From assembly GCA_038530285.1 (NCBI GenBank), contig JBCBCY010000016.1, positions 17,724 to 81,723 of the forward strand: a stretch of 64,000 bases of DNA, in the 5' to 3' direction. The position numbers and the translations under genes are program-made. Numbering within the stretch: position 1 is the stretch's first letter; each line of letters starts with the position of its first letter. Source of the DNA: JASJAR01 sp038530285. GTDB taxonomy: Bacteria; Pseudomonadota; Alphaproteobacteria; Rhodobacterales; Rhodobacteraceae. The notes under the pieces were generated by a model. It saw only the letters and a program-made list of their open reading frames with translations. It was not told the origin of the DNA and made no database searches. Below are positions 1-7,807 of the stretch, one piece after another.

Positions 1-480
1 GGCCCGCAACGGCAGAAGGATCACAAACACGAAGACATCGACGCGCGCCTTTGGAAACAAAAGGATATAGCCGCCCATCACGGCCGCCACCGCGCCCGAA
101 GCCCCCACCACCGGCACCAGGGACCCCGGCTCGGCCCAAACCTGTGCCAGGGCCGCGGCCGCCCCACCGGCCAGATAAAAGCCAAGGAACGGGGCGTGAC
201 CCAATTCGTCTTCCAGGTTGTCGCCGAAAATCCAGAGAAACAGCATGTTGCCGCCCAGATGCATGAGACTGCCATGCAAAAACATCGAGGTCAGCACGGT
301 CGCTTCCGCCTCTCCCAGCCGGGCCGGCACAAGGCCCCAAGTGAAAAAGAACAGGTTCAGCGCCCGGGGGTCCGAAAACAGCCCGTAATAGCTTGCGAAG
401 ACGGCGATATTCACCGCAATCAGGCCCCAGGTGACATAGGGCGTGCGGTTCGACGGGTTGTGATCGCGGATCGGCAACAT
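1..480 (-). CDS. Rhomboid family intramembrane serine protease (partial, C-terminus off the left edge)
   Basis: An open frame of 160 codons runs from an ATG at 478-480 off the left edge. It encodes a membrane protein with the rhomboid signatures: HGSLMHLGGN (residues 69-78; oxyanion-hole His69 and Asn78) and the nucleophile motif GASG with Ser128, followed by a glycine-rich helix. The catalytic His of the Ser-His dyad would lie further downstream, beyond the window, so activity cannot be checked here. Rhomboids cleave transmembrane substrates within the inner membrane. The next gene is transcribed divergently 90 bp away. The family call is firm; the substrate is unknown. Confidence 0.9.
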   Translation of the reverse strand, partial: MLPIRDHNPSNRTPYVTWGLIAVNIAVFASYYGLFSDPRALNLFFFTWGLVPARLGEAEATVLTSMFLHGSLMHLGGNMLFLWIFGDNLEDELGHAPFLGFYLAGGAAAALAQVWAEPGSLVPVVGASGAVAAVMGGYILLFPKARVDVFVFVILLPLRA

Positions 481-570
481 GCCCCTGACGTGGCCGGTTT
501 GGCCTGTCTGGTCAAGACCATCGCCCTTTCGTGACTTGACCGGCGGCCGCTGCGCGCCACACTCAACCCC

Positions 571-1113
571 ATGCGTTATCTTGCTTTGACCCTCGCTCTT
601 CTGGCCGCACCGCCCGCGTTCGCCGAATGCCCCGCGCCCGCAGATATCTCCGTGGCGTCCACGCGACTGTTGCTGGAATTGCGCGAGGCGGACACGGAAG
701 GGGCCGCGCGGGCGATCAACGCGCAGCTTTGGGATTTGTGGCTGACAGCCCCTGACGCCGACGCCCAAGCGCTTCTAAATGAAGGCACCAAATTGATCCG
801 CTATAGCGATTTCGCCGGGGCGGAAGCCGCGCTGAACCGCCTGGTGGACTACTGCCCCGACTATGCCGAGGGGTACAACCAGCGCGCCTTTGCCGCGTTT
901 CTGCAGGCCGATTACGATGCCGCCCTGGCCGATCTTGACCTAGCACTCGACCGCTCGCCCACCCATCTGGGGGCCTTGTCGGGCAAGGCGCTGACGCTCA
1001 TGGGGATGGGTCGAAATGACATCGCACAAGATGTCCTGCGTGAGGCGCTGGCGCTGAACCCCTGGCTGCCCGAGCGGCGCTTCCTGATCGAGCGGCCTGG
1101 CGAAAAACTCTGA
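571..1113 (+). CDS. Secreted TPR-repeat protein
   Basis: Encodes 180 aa. The N-terminus is a typical Sec signal peptide, positively charged then hydrophobic and ending in an Ala-x-Ala site near residue 18, so the mature protein is probably periplasmic. Residues about 70-170 form three consecutive TPR units, which normally act as protein-protein interaction scaffolds. No catalytic motif is visible. It is divergent from the rhomboid gene and is followed directly by an intergenic repeat element and tRNA-Leu, so it is probably monocistronic. The partner is unknown. Confidence 0.85.
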   Translation: MRYLALTLALLAAPPAFAECPAPADISVASTRLLLELREADTEGAARAINAQLWDLWLTAPDADAQALLNEGTKLIRYSDFAGAEAALNRLVDYCPDYAEGYNQRAFAAFLQADYDAALADLDLALDRSPTHLGALSGKALTLMGMGRNDIAQDVLREALALNPWLPERRFLIERPGEKL

Positions 1114-1158
1114 AAGCGCGACCCGAAAAGTGGGTCCGGTTTTCGGAATAAGTCGCGC
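1113..1158 (+). repeat. Palindromic intergenic element, RIME-like, copy 1
   Basis: A 46-nt stretch starts at the stop codon of the TPR gene. It has GCGCG ends and a central AAAAGTGGGTCCGGTTTTC core that can fold back. The same layout occurs in inverse orientation at 28367-28413. It resembles the RIME-type intergenic mosaic elements of alphaproteobacteria; that assignment is from memory of the family. Confidence 0.55.
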
Positions 1159-1216
1159 GGTGGACGGCAGAACCTTGCGCCCCGGGGCGCACGCGTTCTA
1201 CCTAGGGGCGTGCCCT

Positions 1217-1302
1217 GCGGGCGTGATGGAATGGTAGACATATCGGACTTAAAATCCGAAGGGCGTAGGCCCGTGTGGGTTCGAGTCCCACCGCCCGCAC
1301 CA
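1217..1302 (+). tRNA. tRNA-Leu (anticodon UAA)
   Basis: The acceptor stem GCGGGCG (1217-1223) pairs with CGCCCGC (1292-1298), followed by A and an encoded CCA end. The anticodon stem TCGGA/TCCGA flanks loop CTTAAAA, giving anticodon TAA. The T arm reads GTGGG-TTCGAGT-CCCAC, and a long class II variable arm (GGGCGTAGGCCCGT) is present, as expected for leucine. A run of seven T follows immediately (1304-1310) and may serve as a simple terminator. Confidence 0.97.
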
Positions 1303-1399
1303 CTTTTTTTCGGCCTACCGCCTCCGGCGACTTGAGGCCGGGCGGCAGACGTTTCGCAGAAACGACGAGAGCCACGCCACCCGCCCAGCGACCCGCACC

Positions 1400-1936
1400 T
1401 TAAAGCCCCAGCGGCACCCGGTCGTAGTCCCGCAGCTCGACGCGCAATTGCAAGATCCGGTTTCTCAGCCGCAACTCTTCCAACAGCAGGTCCCCGCGTT
1501 TGGCCCCGTCATCGGCCGTCAAAGACAGCGCCTCCTGGTTCAGCCGGAAAATCTTGCGCTCCAGCCGCTCAATCTCCAGCTCGATCCGGCGGTAGCTGCG
1601 GCCCGTCTCATTGGCCAGTTGCAGCCGGTCGACCTCCGCGGCGGGGCAGACGGGCGATAACGTCCGACTGCGGCGCCCTTCGGAATACGCGACCTCAACC
1701 GTGCAATAGGTGCGCAAGCCCTGCTGGCGCCCGGCCTCCCAGGCCGCGCGGTCGGGGGTAATACCGAACCCGCCACAGGCTTCGCCATGTTCGGCCAGAT
1801 GGCCCGATGTGCGGCCGCGCTCGCCGTCGGCCACGCCGATGGAAAACCAATCGCCCGACCGGCAGGCGTCTTCAGACAAGGTGGTGCAGGACCCCAGGAC
1901 AAGGGCGGCGGCAAGGAAGGCGAAGATGCGTAACAT
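1400..1936 (-). CDS. DUF2799-type lipoprotein
   Basis: Encodes 178 aa from the ATG at 1934-1936. This start was chosen over an upstream in-frame Met because it places a lipoprotein signal at the very N-terminus, with lipobox LGSC and the lipidated Cys at residue 17. The mature part has a cysteine-containing middle (motifs such as GERGRT and YCT) typical of DUF2799 proteins, then a charged, coiled-coil-like C-terminus rich in Glu, Arg and Leu (about 110-175). It is probably anchored in a periplasm-facing membrane. No function is established for the family. It lies tail-to-tail with the tRNA-Leu gene. Confidence 0.75.
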   Translation of the reverse strand: MLRIFAFLAAALVLGSCTTLSEDACRSGDWFSIGVADGERGRTSGHLAEHGEACGGFGITPDRAAWEAGRQQGLRTYCTVEVAYSEGRRSRTLSPVCPAAEVDRLQLANETGRSYRRIELEIERLERKIFRLNQEALSLTADDGAKRGDLLLEELRLRNRILQLRVELRDYDRVPLGL

Positions 1937-2064
1937 GGCCCCCTGATCGCCCCGGGCGGGCGTGTTATGCAATAACCAGGCCCCGACCGGGCACGTCGTA
2001 CGCGGGGGGCTTGCTGTCCCGCACGCCATGGCTAGGCTGGCGCGCGCAGCAAAAGGCCAGCCCC

Positions 2065-2490
2065 ATGCCCACCTGTCTGACCGAAGCCGAATTGCAGGCC
2101 TACCTGTCGGAGGTTTTTCCCCAAGCCGACGGGGACTTCGCGATCGAAAAACTCGACGATATGTATGCCCGCGTGCGGTTGTTGGTGGGCGACAGACATC
2201 TGCGCCCGGGCGGCACGGTGTCGGGCCCGTCGATCTTTTCGCTGGCCGATTGTACCGTCTACATGGCGGTGCTGGCGATGATCGGGAAGGTGCCTTTGGC
2301 GGTGACGACAGGCGGGTCGATCGACTTCATGCGCAAGCCGCGCGACAACGCCGACCTGATCGCAGAGTGTCACTTGCTGAAGCTTGGCCGGTCGCTGGCG
2401 GTCGGTGATGTGCGGGTGCGGTCGGATGGCGCGCAAGCGGTGGTCGCGCGCGCAACCTTCACCTATTCGATCCCGCCCAAACGGGGCTAG
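2065..2490 (+). CDS. PaaI-family hotdog-fold thioesterase
   Basis: Encodes 141 aa from the ATG at 2065, with an AAAAGG ribosome site 8-9 nt upstream. A longer in-frame reading overlaps the divergent lipoprotein gene and is not believed. The segment GGTVSGPSIFSLADCTVYMAV (split around residues 52-72) is the hotdog substrate-binding turn and central helix; the Asp in the helix is the usual catalytic acid. The TTGGSIDFMRKP region matches the acyl-CoA-binding edge strand. The enzyme is expected to hydrolyse acyl- or aryl-CoA esters in the cytoplasm. Its stop overlaps the convergent metG gene by 4 nt. Substrate unknown. Confidence 0.85.
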   Translation: MPTCLTEAELQAYLSEVFPQADGDFAIEKLDDMYARVRLLVGDRHLRPGGTVSGPSIFSLADCTVYMAVLAMIGKVPLAVTTGGSIDFMRKPRDNADLIAECHLLKLGRSLAVGDVRVRSDGAQAVVARATFTYSIPPKRG

Positions 2491-4190
2491 GCGCCGGCAA
2501 ACCGGGCCTGCCAGCCTTCGCGGTCGTCGTCGGTGATTTTGGTAAAAAGCACGTCCGGCACCGCGAACGCATGACCTTCGGGCAGGGCGGTCAATGCAGC
2601 CCCCATGTCGTCGGGCCAGGCGGTGTCCAGCGTGTTCATCGCCGACAGCATCTTGGCCGCTGCGGTGGGGATAAACGGGGCCGACAGCACCGCGTAGACG
2701 CGGATCAGGTTCAGGGCGAGGCGAATTTGCGCTGCCGCGCGGTCGGGGTCGTCTTTGAACACCGACCAGGGGGCGGCGTCTTGCAGATATTCATTGCCCG
2801 CCGCCCAAAGGGCGCGCAGCTCGGTGGCGGATTTTCTGACTTCAATGGCATCCATCTGGGTCTGATAGGCCTCAACACCCTTTTGCAGACGCGCGATCAG
2901 GGCGGTTTCGGCCGGCCCCCAGGTGCCTCCCTCGGGGATCTCTTCGCCAAACTTCGACCGGCAGAACTTTGTGACCCGGGATACGAAATTGCCCAGCACA
3001 TCGGCGAGGTCCTTGTTCACCGAGGCCTGGAAATTCTCCCATGTGAATTCCGAATCCGAACTTTCAGGCGCATGCGATAACAACCACCAGCGCCAATAAT
3101 CCGCCGGCAGGATGTCCAACGCGGCATCCATGAAAATGCCCCGCCCCTGCGACGTGGAAAACTGCCCGCCGTCGTAGTTCAGGTAATTGAACGACTTGAT
3201 GTAATCGACCATCTTCCACGGCTCGCCGGACCCGATCAGGGTCGCGGGGAAGGACAGGGTGTGAAACGGCACGTTGTCCTTGCCCATGAATTGCACATAC
3301 CTGACATCATCGGCGCCTTTGTCCGTGCGCCACCAGCGTTCCCAATCCGTTTTCGAACCTTTGGCCCATTCGGCCGCGCAGGCGATATATTCAATCGGCG
3401 CGTCAAACCAGACGTAGAAGACCTTGCCTTCCATGCCGGGCCAGTCATCCTCGCCGCGCTTGACCGGCACCCCCCAATCCAGATCGCGGGTAATCCCCCG
3501 GTCCTGCAGCCCGTCACCGTCGTTCAGCCACTTTTTGGCAATCGAGGTCGTCAGGATCGGCCAATCGGTCTTGCTGTCGATCCACGCCTGCAAATCACCC
3601 CGCAAGCTCCGCTGCTTGAGATAAAGATGCTTGGTGGCGCGCACCTCCAGGTCGTTGGACCCCGAAATCGCAGACCGCGGGTTGATCAGATCGGTGGGAT
3701 CAAGCTGCTTGGTGCAATTTTCGCATTGGTCGCCGCGCGCGCGCTCATAGCCGCAATTGGGGCAGGTGCCCTCGATATACCGGTCGGGCAGAAACCGCCC
3801 ATCGGCATGGGAATAGACCTGTTTTTCGTCGACTTCCTCGATCAGACCGGCGTCCGCCAGACGGCCCGCGAAATGCTGGGTCAGCGCGCGGTTCTCAGGC
3901 GAAGACGACCGGCCGTAATGGTCAAACGACAGCCCGAACCCATCGGCCAGCTCTTTTTGCACCCCCCACATGCGCGCACAATATGCGTCCACATCCTCGC
4001 CCGTCTTGGCGGCGGCCAATTCCGCCGGTGTGCCGTGTTCGTCGGTGGCACACAGAAACAACACTTCGTTTCCACGCGCGCGCATGTAGCGGGCATAAAG
4101 GTCGGCCGGCAGCTGCGAGCCCACCAGATTGCCGAGGTGCTTGATGCCGTTGATATACGGCAGGGCCGAGGTGATCAAGATGCGCGCCAT
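2487..4190 (-). CDS. metG: Methionyl-tRNA synthetase
   Basis: Encodes 567 aa, the usual length for the alphaproteobacterial enzyme without a C-terminal dimerisation domain. It charges tRNA-Met with methionine. The HIGH signature appears as HLGN at 18-21. A CxxC-type zinc knuckle has Cys143, Cys146, Cys156 and Cys159. The KMSKS loop appears as FSTSQ at 344-348, a variant common in this group of MetG proteins. The all-helical anticodon-binding region follows to the C-terminus. The gene is intact; its 3' end overlaps the thioesterase gene by 4 nt. The Slam-like gene lies upstream on the same strand after only 36 bp. Confidence 0.97.
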   Translation of the reverse strand: MARILITSALPYINGIKHLGNLVGSQLPADLYARYMRARGNEVLFLCATDEHGTPAELAAAKTGEDVDAYCARMWGVQKELADGFGLSFDHYGRSSSPENRALTQHFAGRLADAGLIEEVDEKQVYSHADGRFLPDRYIEGTCPNCGYERARGDQCENCTKQLDPTDLINPRSAISGSNDLEVRATKHLYLKQRSLRGDLQAWIDSKTDWPILTTSIAKKWLNDGDGLQDRGITRDLDWGVPVKRGEDDWPGMEGKVFYVWFDAPIEYIACAAEWAKGSKTDWERWWRTDKGADDVRYVQFMGKDNVPFHTLSFPATLIGSGEPWKMVDYIKSFNYLNYDGGQFSTSQGRGIFMDAALDILPADYWRWWLLSHAPESSDSEFTWENFQASVNKDLADVLGNFVSRVTKFCRSKFGEEIPEGGTWGPAETALIARLQKGVEAYQTQMDAIEVRKSATELRALWAAGNEYLQDAAPWSVFKDDPDRAAAQIRLALNLIRVYAVLSAPFIPTAAAKMLSAMNTLDTAWPDDMGAALTALPEGHAFAVPDVLFTKITDDDREGWQARFAGA

Positions 4191-4226
4191 GTCAAAACCT
4201 TTGCGAGTTCGGCGCGCTATAGCCGG

Positions 4227-5504
4227 TTAAAAGTTCCGGGTGAAGCCGATCGAGCATTCCTGGACGGTATAATCGTAAAACGCCACATTCGACTGCGCCC
4301 AGGTCAGCTTGCACGAATAGGTCGGAGCGGCCCCCTGAAAGGTCCACTTGTCGTTGAACACCGACACATCCAGCGCGGTGATATTGTCCTGGCGCGAAAA
4401 CGTCAGCCCGGTGAAATCGCCCCGGTAGGGCCGGGTCTCATACGACAGCCCCAGCCCAAGCTGAATGCCGTTTTCAAACGCCCTGTTGGCCCGTACGCCC
4501 AGTTCGATCCCGTCATATTGAAAGGCCGGGCTTTCGGTATTGCCGATCTTGTAGGCCAGCGACCCGGTCAGCGACGTGCGCGGATCAAGCCTGCGCCGCA
4601 CCTCCGCGCCCAGTTCATACCGTGGCCCGGTCAGGCTATCAGACGTGGTGTAGTCGCGGTATTCGCCCTGCGCGCGCAGGATCAACGCGGTCTTGGGGTT
4701 CAGCGTCCAGCCGCGCGCCAGCGCCAGGGCCACCCGGTCATAATACCGCTCGCTCGCCAGATAGGCGCGCGAAATCTCGGGCGCGACCGAATAGCTCTTG
4801 CCGTCACGTGCGTCTGACAGTGTTGCCCGCAGGGTAAAGCTGTGCTGGTTGAACTGCGCCTTGTCATAGACGATCAGCGCGGTCTTGGCGTCAAGCTGCA
4901 CGCGCTGGCCGCCGGGCAGTTCAAACCGGCGAAACACGCCCAGGTCCAGCGACAGCCCGATGCCGGTCTGGCCCAGATTGTCTTCATCAATGATGAAATC
5001 GCCAAAATCGGTCGGGAAGATCTCGGTCGCGGTGCCGCGGTTGATGTTCGTTGACGGCACGATCGCGCCGGATGCGGTAAACCCGAAGGGCTTGCGCGCA
5101 AACAGCGTGCGCAGCGCGCGGTTGTAGGCCGACCTGTTGTCGGTGTTGGGATCAAGCTCAACAAGCTGGCGGTACTGAAATTCAGCGGCCCCGTACTGGC
5201 CGGTCTGGGCCAGCAGGCTCGCCAGAATCCGGCGCGGGGCCACCAGATCGGGCCGCACCCGCAGGATCTCGCGCAATTCCGCAATGGCACGAAGCCGGTC
5301 CCCTGTCGCCTGCGCGATCAGCGCCTCGGCAAAGCGGCGGTCGAGAGGCGTCGCGTTCTGGGCGTCCAACGCCGCCCGCGCGCCGTCGAAATCGCGCGCC
5401 TGGATCAATTCGAGCGGCCCCGGCACCTGTGCCGCGGCAGGTCCCGCAAGCCCTGCGCAAACAGCAATCGCCTTGCAAAGGCAAAACAGGAGACGGGTCA
5501 ACAT
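4227..5504 (-). CDS. Slam-like outer-membrane surface lipoprotein assembly modifier (TPR + beta-barrel)
   Basis: Encodes 425 aa. The signal peptide ends at about residue 25 (Ala-Ala-Ala/Gln). Residues about 28-125 are helical TPR-like repeats (PDLVAPRRILASLLAQ, then GAAEFQYRQLVELDP). Residues about 150-425 alternate short polar and hydrophobic strands, as in an outer-membrane barrel, and the chain ends in a terminal Phe, the BAM recognition signal. TPR plus DUF560-like barrel is the architecture of Slam, which delivers lipoproteins to the outer face of the outer membrane. The gene just upstream in the same operon encodes a TbpB-like lipoprotein, the expected cargo. Architecture is clear; the pairing is inferred from context. 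Confidence 0.8.
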   Translation of the reverse strand: MLTRLLFCLCKAIAVCAGLAGPAAAQVPGPLELIQARDFDGARAALDAQNATPLDRRFAEALIAQATGDRLRAIAELREILRVRPDLVAPRRILASLLAQTGQYGAAEFQYRQLVELDPNTDNRSAYNRALRTLFARKPFGFTASGAIVPSTNINRGTATEIFPTDFGDFIIDEDNLGQTGIGLSLDLGVFRRFELPGGQRVQLDAKTALIVYDKAQFNQHSFTLRATLSDARDGKSYSVAPEISRAYLASERYYDRVALALARGWTLNPKTALILRAQGEYRDYTTSDSLTGPRYELGAEVRRRLDPRTSLTGSLAYKIGNTESPAFQYDGIELGVRANRAFENGIQLGLGLSYETRPYRGDFTGLTFSRQDNITALDVSVFNDKWTFQGAAPTYSCKLTWAQSNVAFYDYTVQECSIGFTRNF

Positions 5505-5523
5505 GTCGGGCTTATGTCCAAAT

Positions 5524-5551
5524 CCCCGGGCGCCGAAAAGGGCACCCGGGG
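5524..5551 (-). promoter_or_regulatory. Intercistronic hairpin between lipoprotein and Slam-like genes
   Basis: An 11-bp stem (5524-5534 with 5541-5551, one G-U pair on the transcript) closes a 6-nt loop. No T-run follows on the minus strand, so it is more likely an mRNA-stabilising or attenuating structure than a full terminator. It sits between the cargo gene and its translocator and could lower translocator expression. Confidence 0.6.
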
Positions 5552-5582
5552 CAATTCACCCTTGTCTGTGACACGTCTGCTA

Positions 5583-6488
5583 TCAGAACGCGGAAACACC
5601 GGGGTTGCGGCCCGCATCGGACGCGCCTGCCATGGACCCGGTCAGCGCTTCTTCACCATCGGTGATCTCATAATCGCCTTCATAGACGACGGCTGCGGCG
5701 TCGGCCTCATCGCCGAAAAAGCGCCCGACCACATTCTGGTTCGTCACGTCGGCATCGACCCTGACCGGATCTTCCCCGTCAGGTGTAACCGTCCATTCGC
5801 TTTCGATGTCACCGCTGAAACCTGTTGCGGTGATGTTGCCGTTTACAAGGTTGTTGGTGATCGCGATGGACGAATCTTCCACCTCAGCACTGCCAGCAAA
5901 GACTTGGCCGGCGATCGTGCCCATGTCGAAATTCGCAACCAGGTTGACGCAGTCGAAGCACTCCAGCGTTTCGACCCCGCCCCCAATCTGGTCGGAGGTC
6001 AGAAACAGCACGCCAAAACTGTCCTGGTTGTAGATGGCAAAGGCCGGGCGATCGTCGACGCTGGTTTCAAATCCGGTGTAAGCCGCAAGGCCCCCCGCAG
6101 ACCCGCCAATATCGATGTTATCGGCAAGAATGAACGCCCCGAGATCGGTGATAAAGATCGGGAAGCCGCCATCGCCGGGGTCCCATTCGTTGGTGTCGCC
6201 GACCTGTGTGTACACCCGGCGCGGCTGGCCGGGAATGTTCGCCTCGATCTGGGTGGGTGAGATAAACCGGGCCGAGCCCACACCCGCATCCGTTGTCGCG
6301 CCATCATCATCGTTTTCGCCGGTGGCGAAATAGACCGGGAAGGTCTGGCCGACAAAGTCGTTCGGGAAGTCTTCGCCGCCCTCGGACAGGATGCGCGCCA
6401 CATCGGCGTTGCTGCAGGCTGAAAGGGCCAAAGCGAGCGCACCCAGCATGGCCCCCTTGCGCAAAGAGGCCGTCGTAAAGGTCTTCAT
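5583..6488 (-). CDS. Surface lipoprotein, TbpB-like barrel (probable Slam cargo)
   Basis: Encodes 301 aa from the ATG at 6486-6488, with a GGGGGA ribosome site upstream. An earlier in-frame Met lacks this site and would bury the signal. Lipobox LSAC places the lipidated Cys at residue 25. The mature chain is acidic, Gly/Asp-rich and beta-strand-like. Near the C-terminus is a GRFFGDEA motif (255-262), then AAAVVYEGDYE, resembling the last hairpin of TbpB-like 8-stranded barrels. The two Cys of ECFDC lie mid-chain. It is the promoter-proximal gene of a two-gene operon with the Slam-like gene, so surface exposure is the natural inference. Ligand unknown; metal or haem capture is possible but not shown. 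Confidence 0.75.
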   Translation of the reverse strand: MKTFTTASLRKGAMLGALALALSACSNADVARILSEGGEDFPNDFVGQTFPVYFATGENDDDGATTDAGVGSARFISPTQIEANIPGQPRRVYTQVGDTNEWDPGDGGFPIFITDLGAFILADNIDIGGSAGGLAAYTGFETSVDDRPAFAIYNQDSFGVLFLTSDQIGGGVETLECFDCVNLVANFDMGTIAGQVFAGSAEVEDSSIAITNNLVNGNITATGFSGDIESEWTVTPDGEDPVRVDADVTNQNVVGRFFGDEADAAAVVYEGDYEITDGEEALTGSMAGASDAGRNPGVSAF

Positions 6489-6546
6489 GTTGATATGTCC
6501 CCCAAAATGGTTTTGGGGCCATGAACTGTTACCCGACCCCCACAAA

Positions 6547-6576
6547 ACTAGACCGCATCTGCTTTTCTTGAGTCAA
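6547..6576 (-). promoter_or_regulatory. Putative sigma-70 promoter of the lipoprotein-Slam operon
   Basis: On the minus strand, TTGACT (6571-6576) and TCTAGT (6547-6552) are separated by 18 bp. The -35 matches consensus at 5 of 6 positions and the -10 at 4 of 6. This would leave a leader of roughly 50 nt before the lipoprotein start codon. Confidence 0.4.
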
Positions 6577-6990
6577 CAATTTGTTTTGATTGAGAAAGCC
6601 GTTTGAAGCCGGTTTTGCATTTTGCAAAATCCCCCGGTCGTCGGTGACCGCGCCAAAAGCCACTCAATGGCGCTGTTCGCGGCCCCGCCCTTGGTGATCA
6701 CGGTCATCTCGGCGCCGGTCGGGGGGCCGTGTTTTTTCGAATTGAAAATGCGCCTTTCGGGCCATGCATCAAGACTTGGCGGGCGGGACAGTGGCCGCCC
6801 GGGCCGCGCCGCTATACCGGCTCTGTTGCCGGCCGCCTCGACGCGCCGTTTGCGCCTGACATTTCGATCATGATGTCGCCTTCGGTGACATTGCCACCTG
6901 ATCGATGCAGGCCGCGCAGAAGATCGCTGCGTATTCAGGGTGTGGATCGACCGCCAGGAAGACGGGCCTGAAGTCGCTTTGGGTGTTGGT
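6577..6990. other. Intergenic region without a recognisable gene
   Basis: About 410 bp between the lipoprotein promoter and the end of imuA. It begins AT-rich, with an inverted repeat around TTTTGCATTTTGCAAAA (6614-6630), then turns GC-rich. Frames on both strands are short and show no protein family I recognise. I looked specifically for imuB remnants downstream of imuA and saw none. Confidence 0.5.
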
Positions 6991-7617
6991 TTATTCCGCG
7001 CGTGGCGTCGAAATAAGCGTGAAGGTTTTTCCGGTGATACCCACCTGCCAACTGGCCTCGGGCGCCATGCGCGCGCGGCGCCGGTGCAGCGCCCAGGTGC
7101 GCGCGCCTGCCGCGGCGTGGCTATGGGCCATGTCCCAGCGGCTTTCCACGCCCTGGGCGCCGCCGGCCCCCGGGGTCAGGATCAGCCCGGTGGGCCGCAC
7201 CGTGCCTTCCGTGGCGCCGGTTTCGGCCGCCAGATGCAGCCGCCGGACCGGGGTCAGGGCGGGCGGCAGGGGCAGATCAGCCACCACCAGCGACACACAT
7301 CCTGCCCGCAACGCCTCTTCCATCGACCATAAAAGATCGCCGTCTCGCTTCGGCTTGGCAAAGATCAGACGCCCCGGATCGACAAAGCGGCTGATCCCAT
7401 CGGGGTGAAGCCCCGCGGCTTGCCGGGCCGCCGCAATCCAGATCACCGGCCCCCGGGTCGCGGCCATGACCATCAGCGCGAAGGTGTGGCGCGCCGGCCC
7501 GCAGGCTTCATGCACCCGCGCGCGCCCCAGCGACAGATCCCCCAGAAAGGGCAGATCATCGTTTTGGCGGCGATGATGGTCACGGGTCAGAAGCGAGGCG
7601 GCGGTGCTGGCAGGCAT
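6991..7617 (-). CDS. imuA: ImuA-like (RecA-fold) SOS mutagenesis protein, without imuB partner
   Basis: Encodes 208 aa. The order of segments (LSLGRARVHEACGP, then a GPVIWIAAARQ strand, LLWSMEEALRAG and VRRLHLAAETG) is that of alphaproteobacterial ImuA, a RecA-like accessory factor of the ImuA-ImuB-DnaE2 translesion mutasome. There is no clear Walker A motif, as is usual for ImuA. A GTTC-N7-GTTC LexA box lies 16 bp upstream of the start codon, supporting SOS control. In most relatives imuB and dnaE2 follow directly; here about 500 bp of apparent non-coding DNA follows instead. Either the partners are elsewhere or the system is incomplete. Confidence 0.75.
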   Translation of the reverse strand: MPASTAASLLTRDHHRRQNDDLPFLGDLSLGRARVHEACGPARHTFALMVMAATRGPVIWIAAARQAAGLHPDGISRFVDPGRLIFAKPKRDGDLLWSMEEALRAGCVSLVVADLPLPPALTPVRRLHLAAETGATEGTVRPTGLILTPGAGGAQGVESRWDMAHSHAAAGARTWALHRRRARMAPEASWQVGITGKTFTLISTPRAE

Positions 7618-7633
7618 ATGGGCAGCCTAGAAT

Positions 7634-7648
7634 GTTCCGCATTTGTTC
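7634..7648. promoter_or_regulatory. LexA (SOS) box
   Basis: GTTC at 7634-7637 and GTTC at 7645-7648 are separated by exactly 7 nt. GTTC-N7-GTTC is the direct-repeat LexA operator of alphaproteobacteria. It lies 16 bp before the imuA start codon, overlapping the likely promoter. Confidence 0.8.
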
Positions 7649-7696
7649 TCAACACTTTTCCGCATTTTCCCGCGTTGGTCCGCCGGGTCCCGGTGG

Positions 7697-7736
7697 CCGA
7701 CACCTGGCACCCGACACCTGGCACCTGGCACCTGGG
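7697..7736. repeat. Short tandem repeat
   Basis: A 14-nt unit beginning CCGACACCTGGCAC occurs twice in tandem (7697-7710, 7711-7724), followed by two shorter CTGGCAC/CTGG remnants. It lies in the leader between imuA and the aldo/keto reductase gene. No function is evident; slippage is the likely origin. Confidence 0.7.
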
Positions 7737-7807
7737 GCGCGCGCGAGGTCTTGCCACCGGGGCCTGCTGCGGTATCCCTTGGCGCAACACCGAACGGGGG
7801 ATGCGTG

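Noticed and set aside
3261..4817. 518-codon open frame on the plus strand
   Set aside because: Entirely antisense to metG and the Slam-like gene, both of which have clear family motifs; long antisense frames are expected at this GC content.
6577..6990. Possible imuB remnant downstream of imuA
   Set aside because: Read in all frames; no Y-family polymerase motif or other recognisable fragment.
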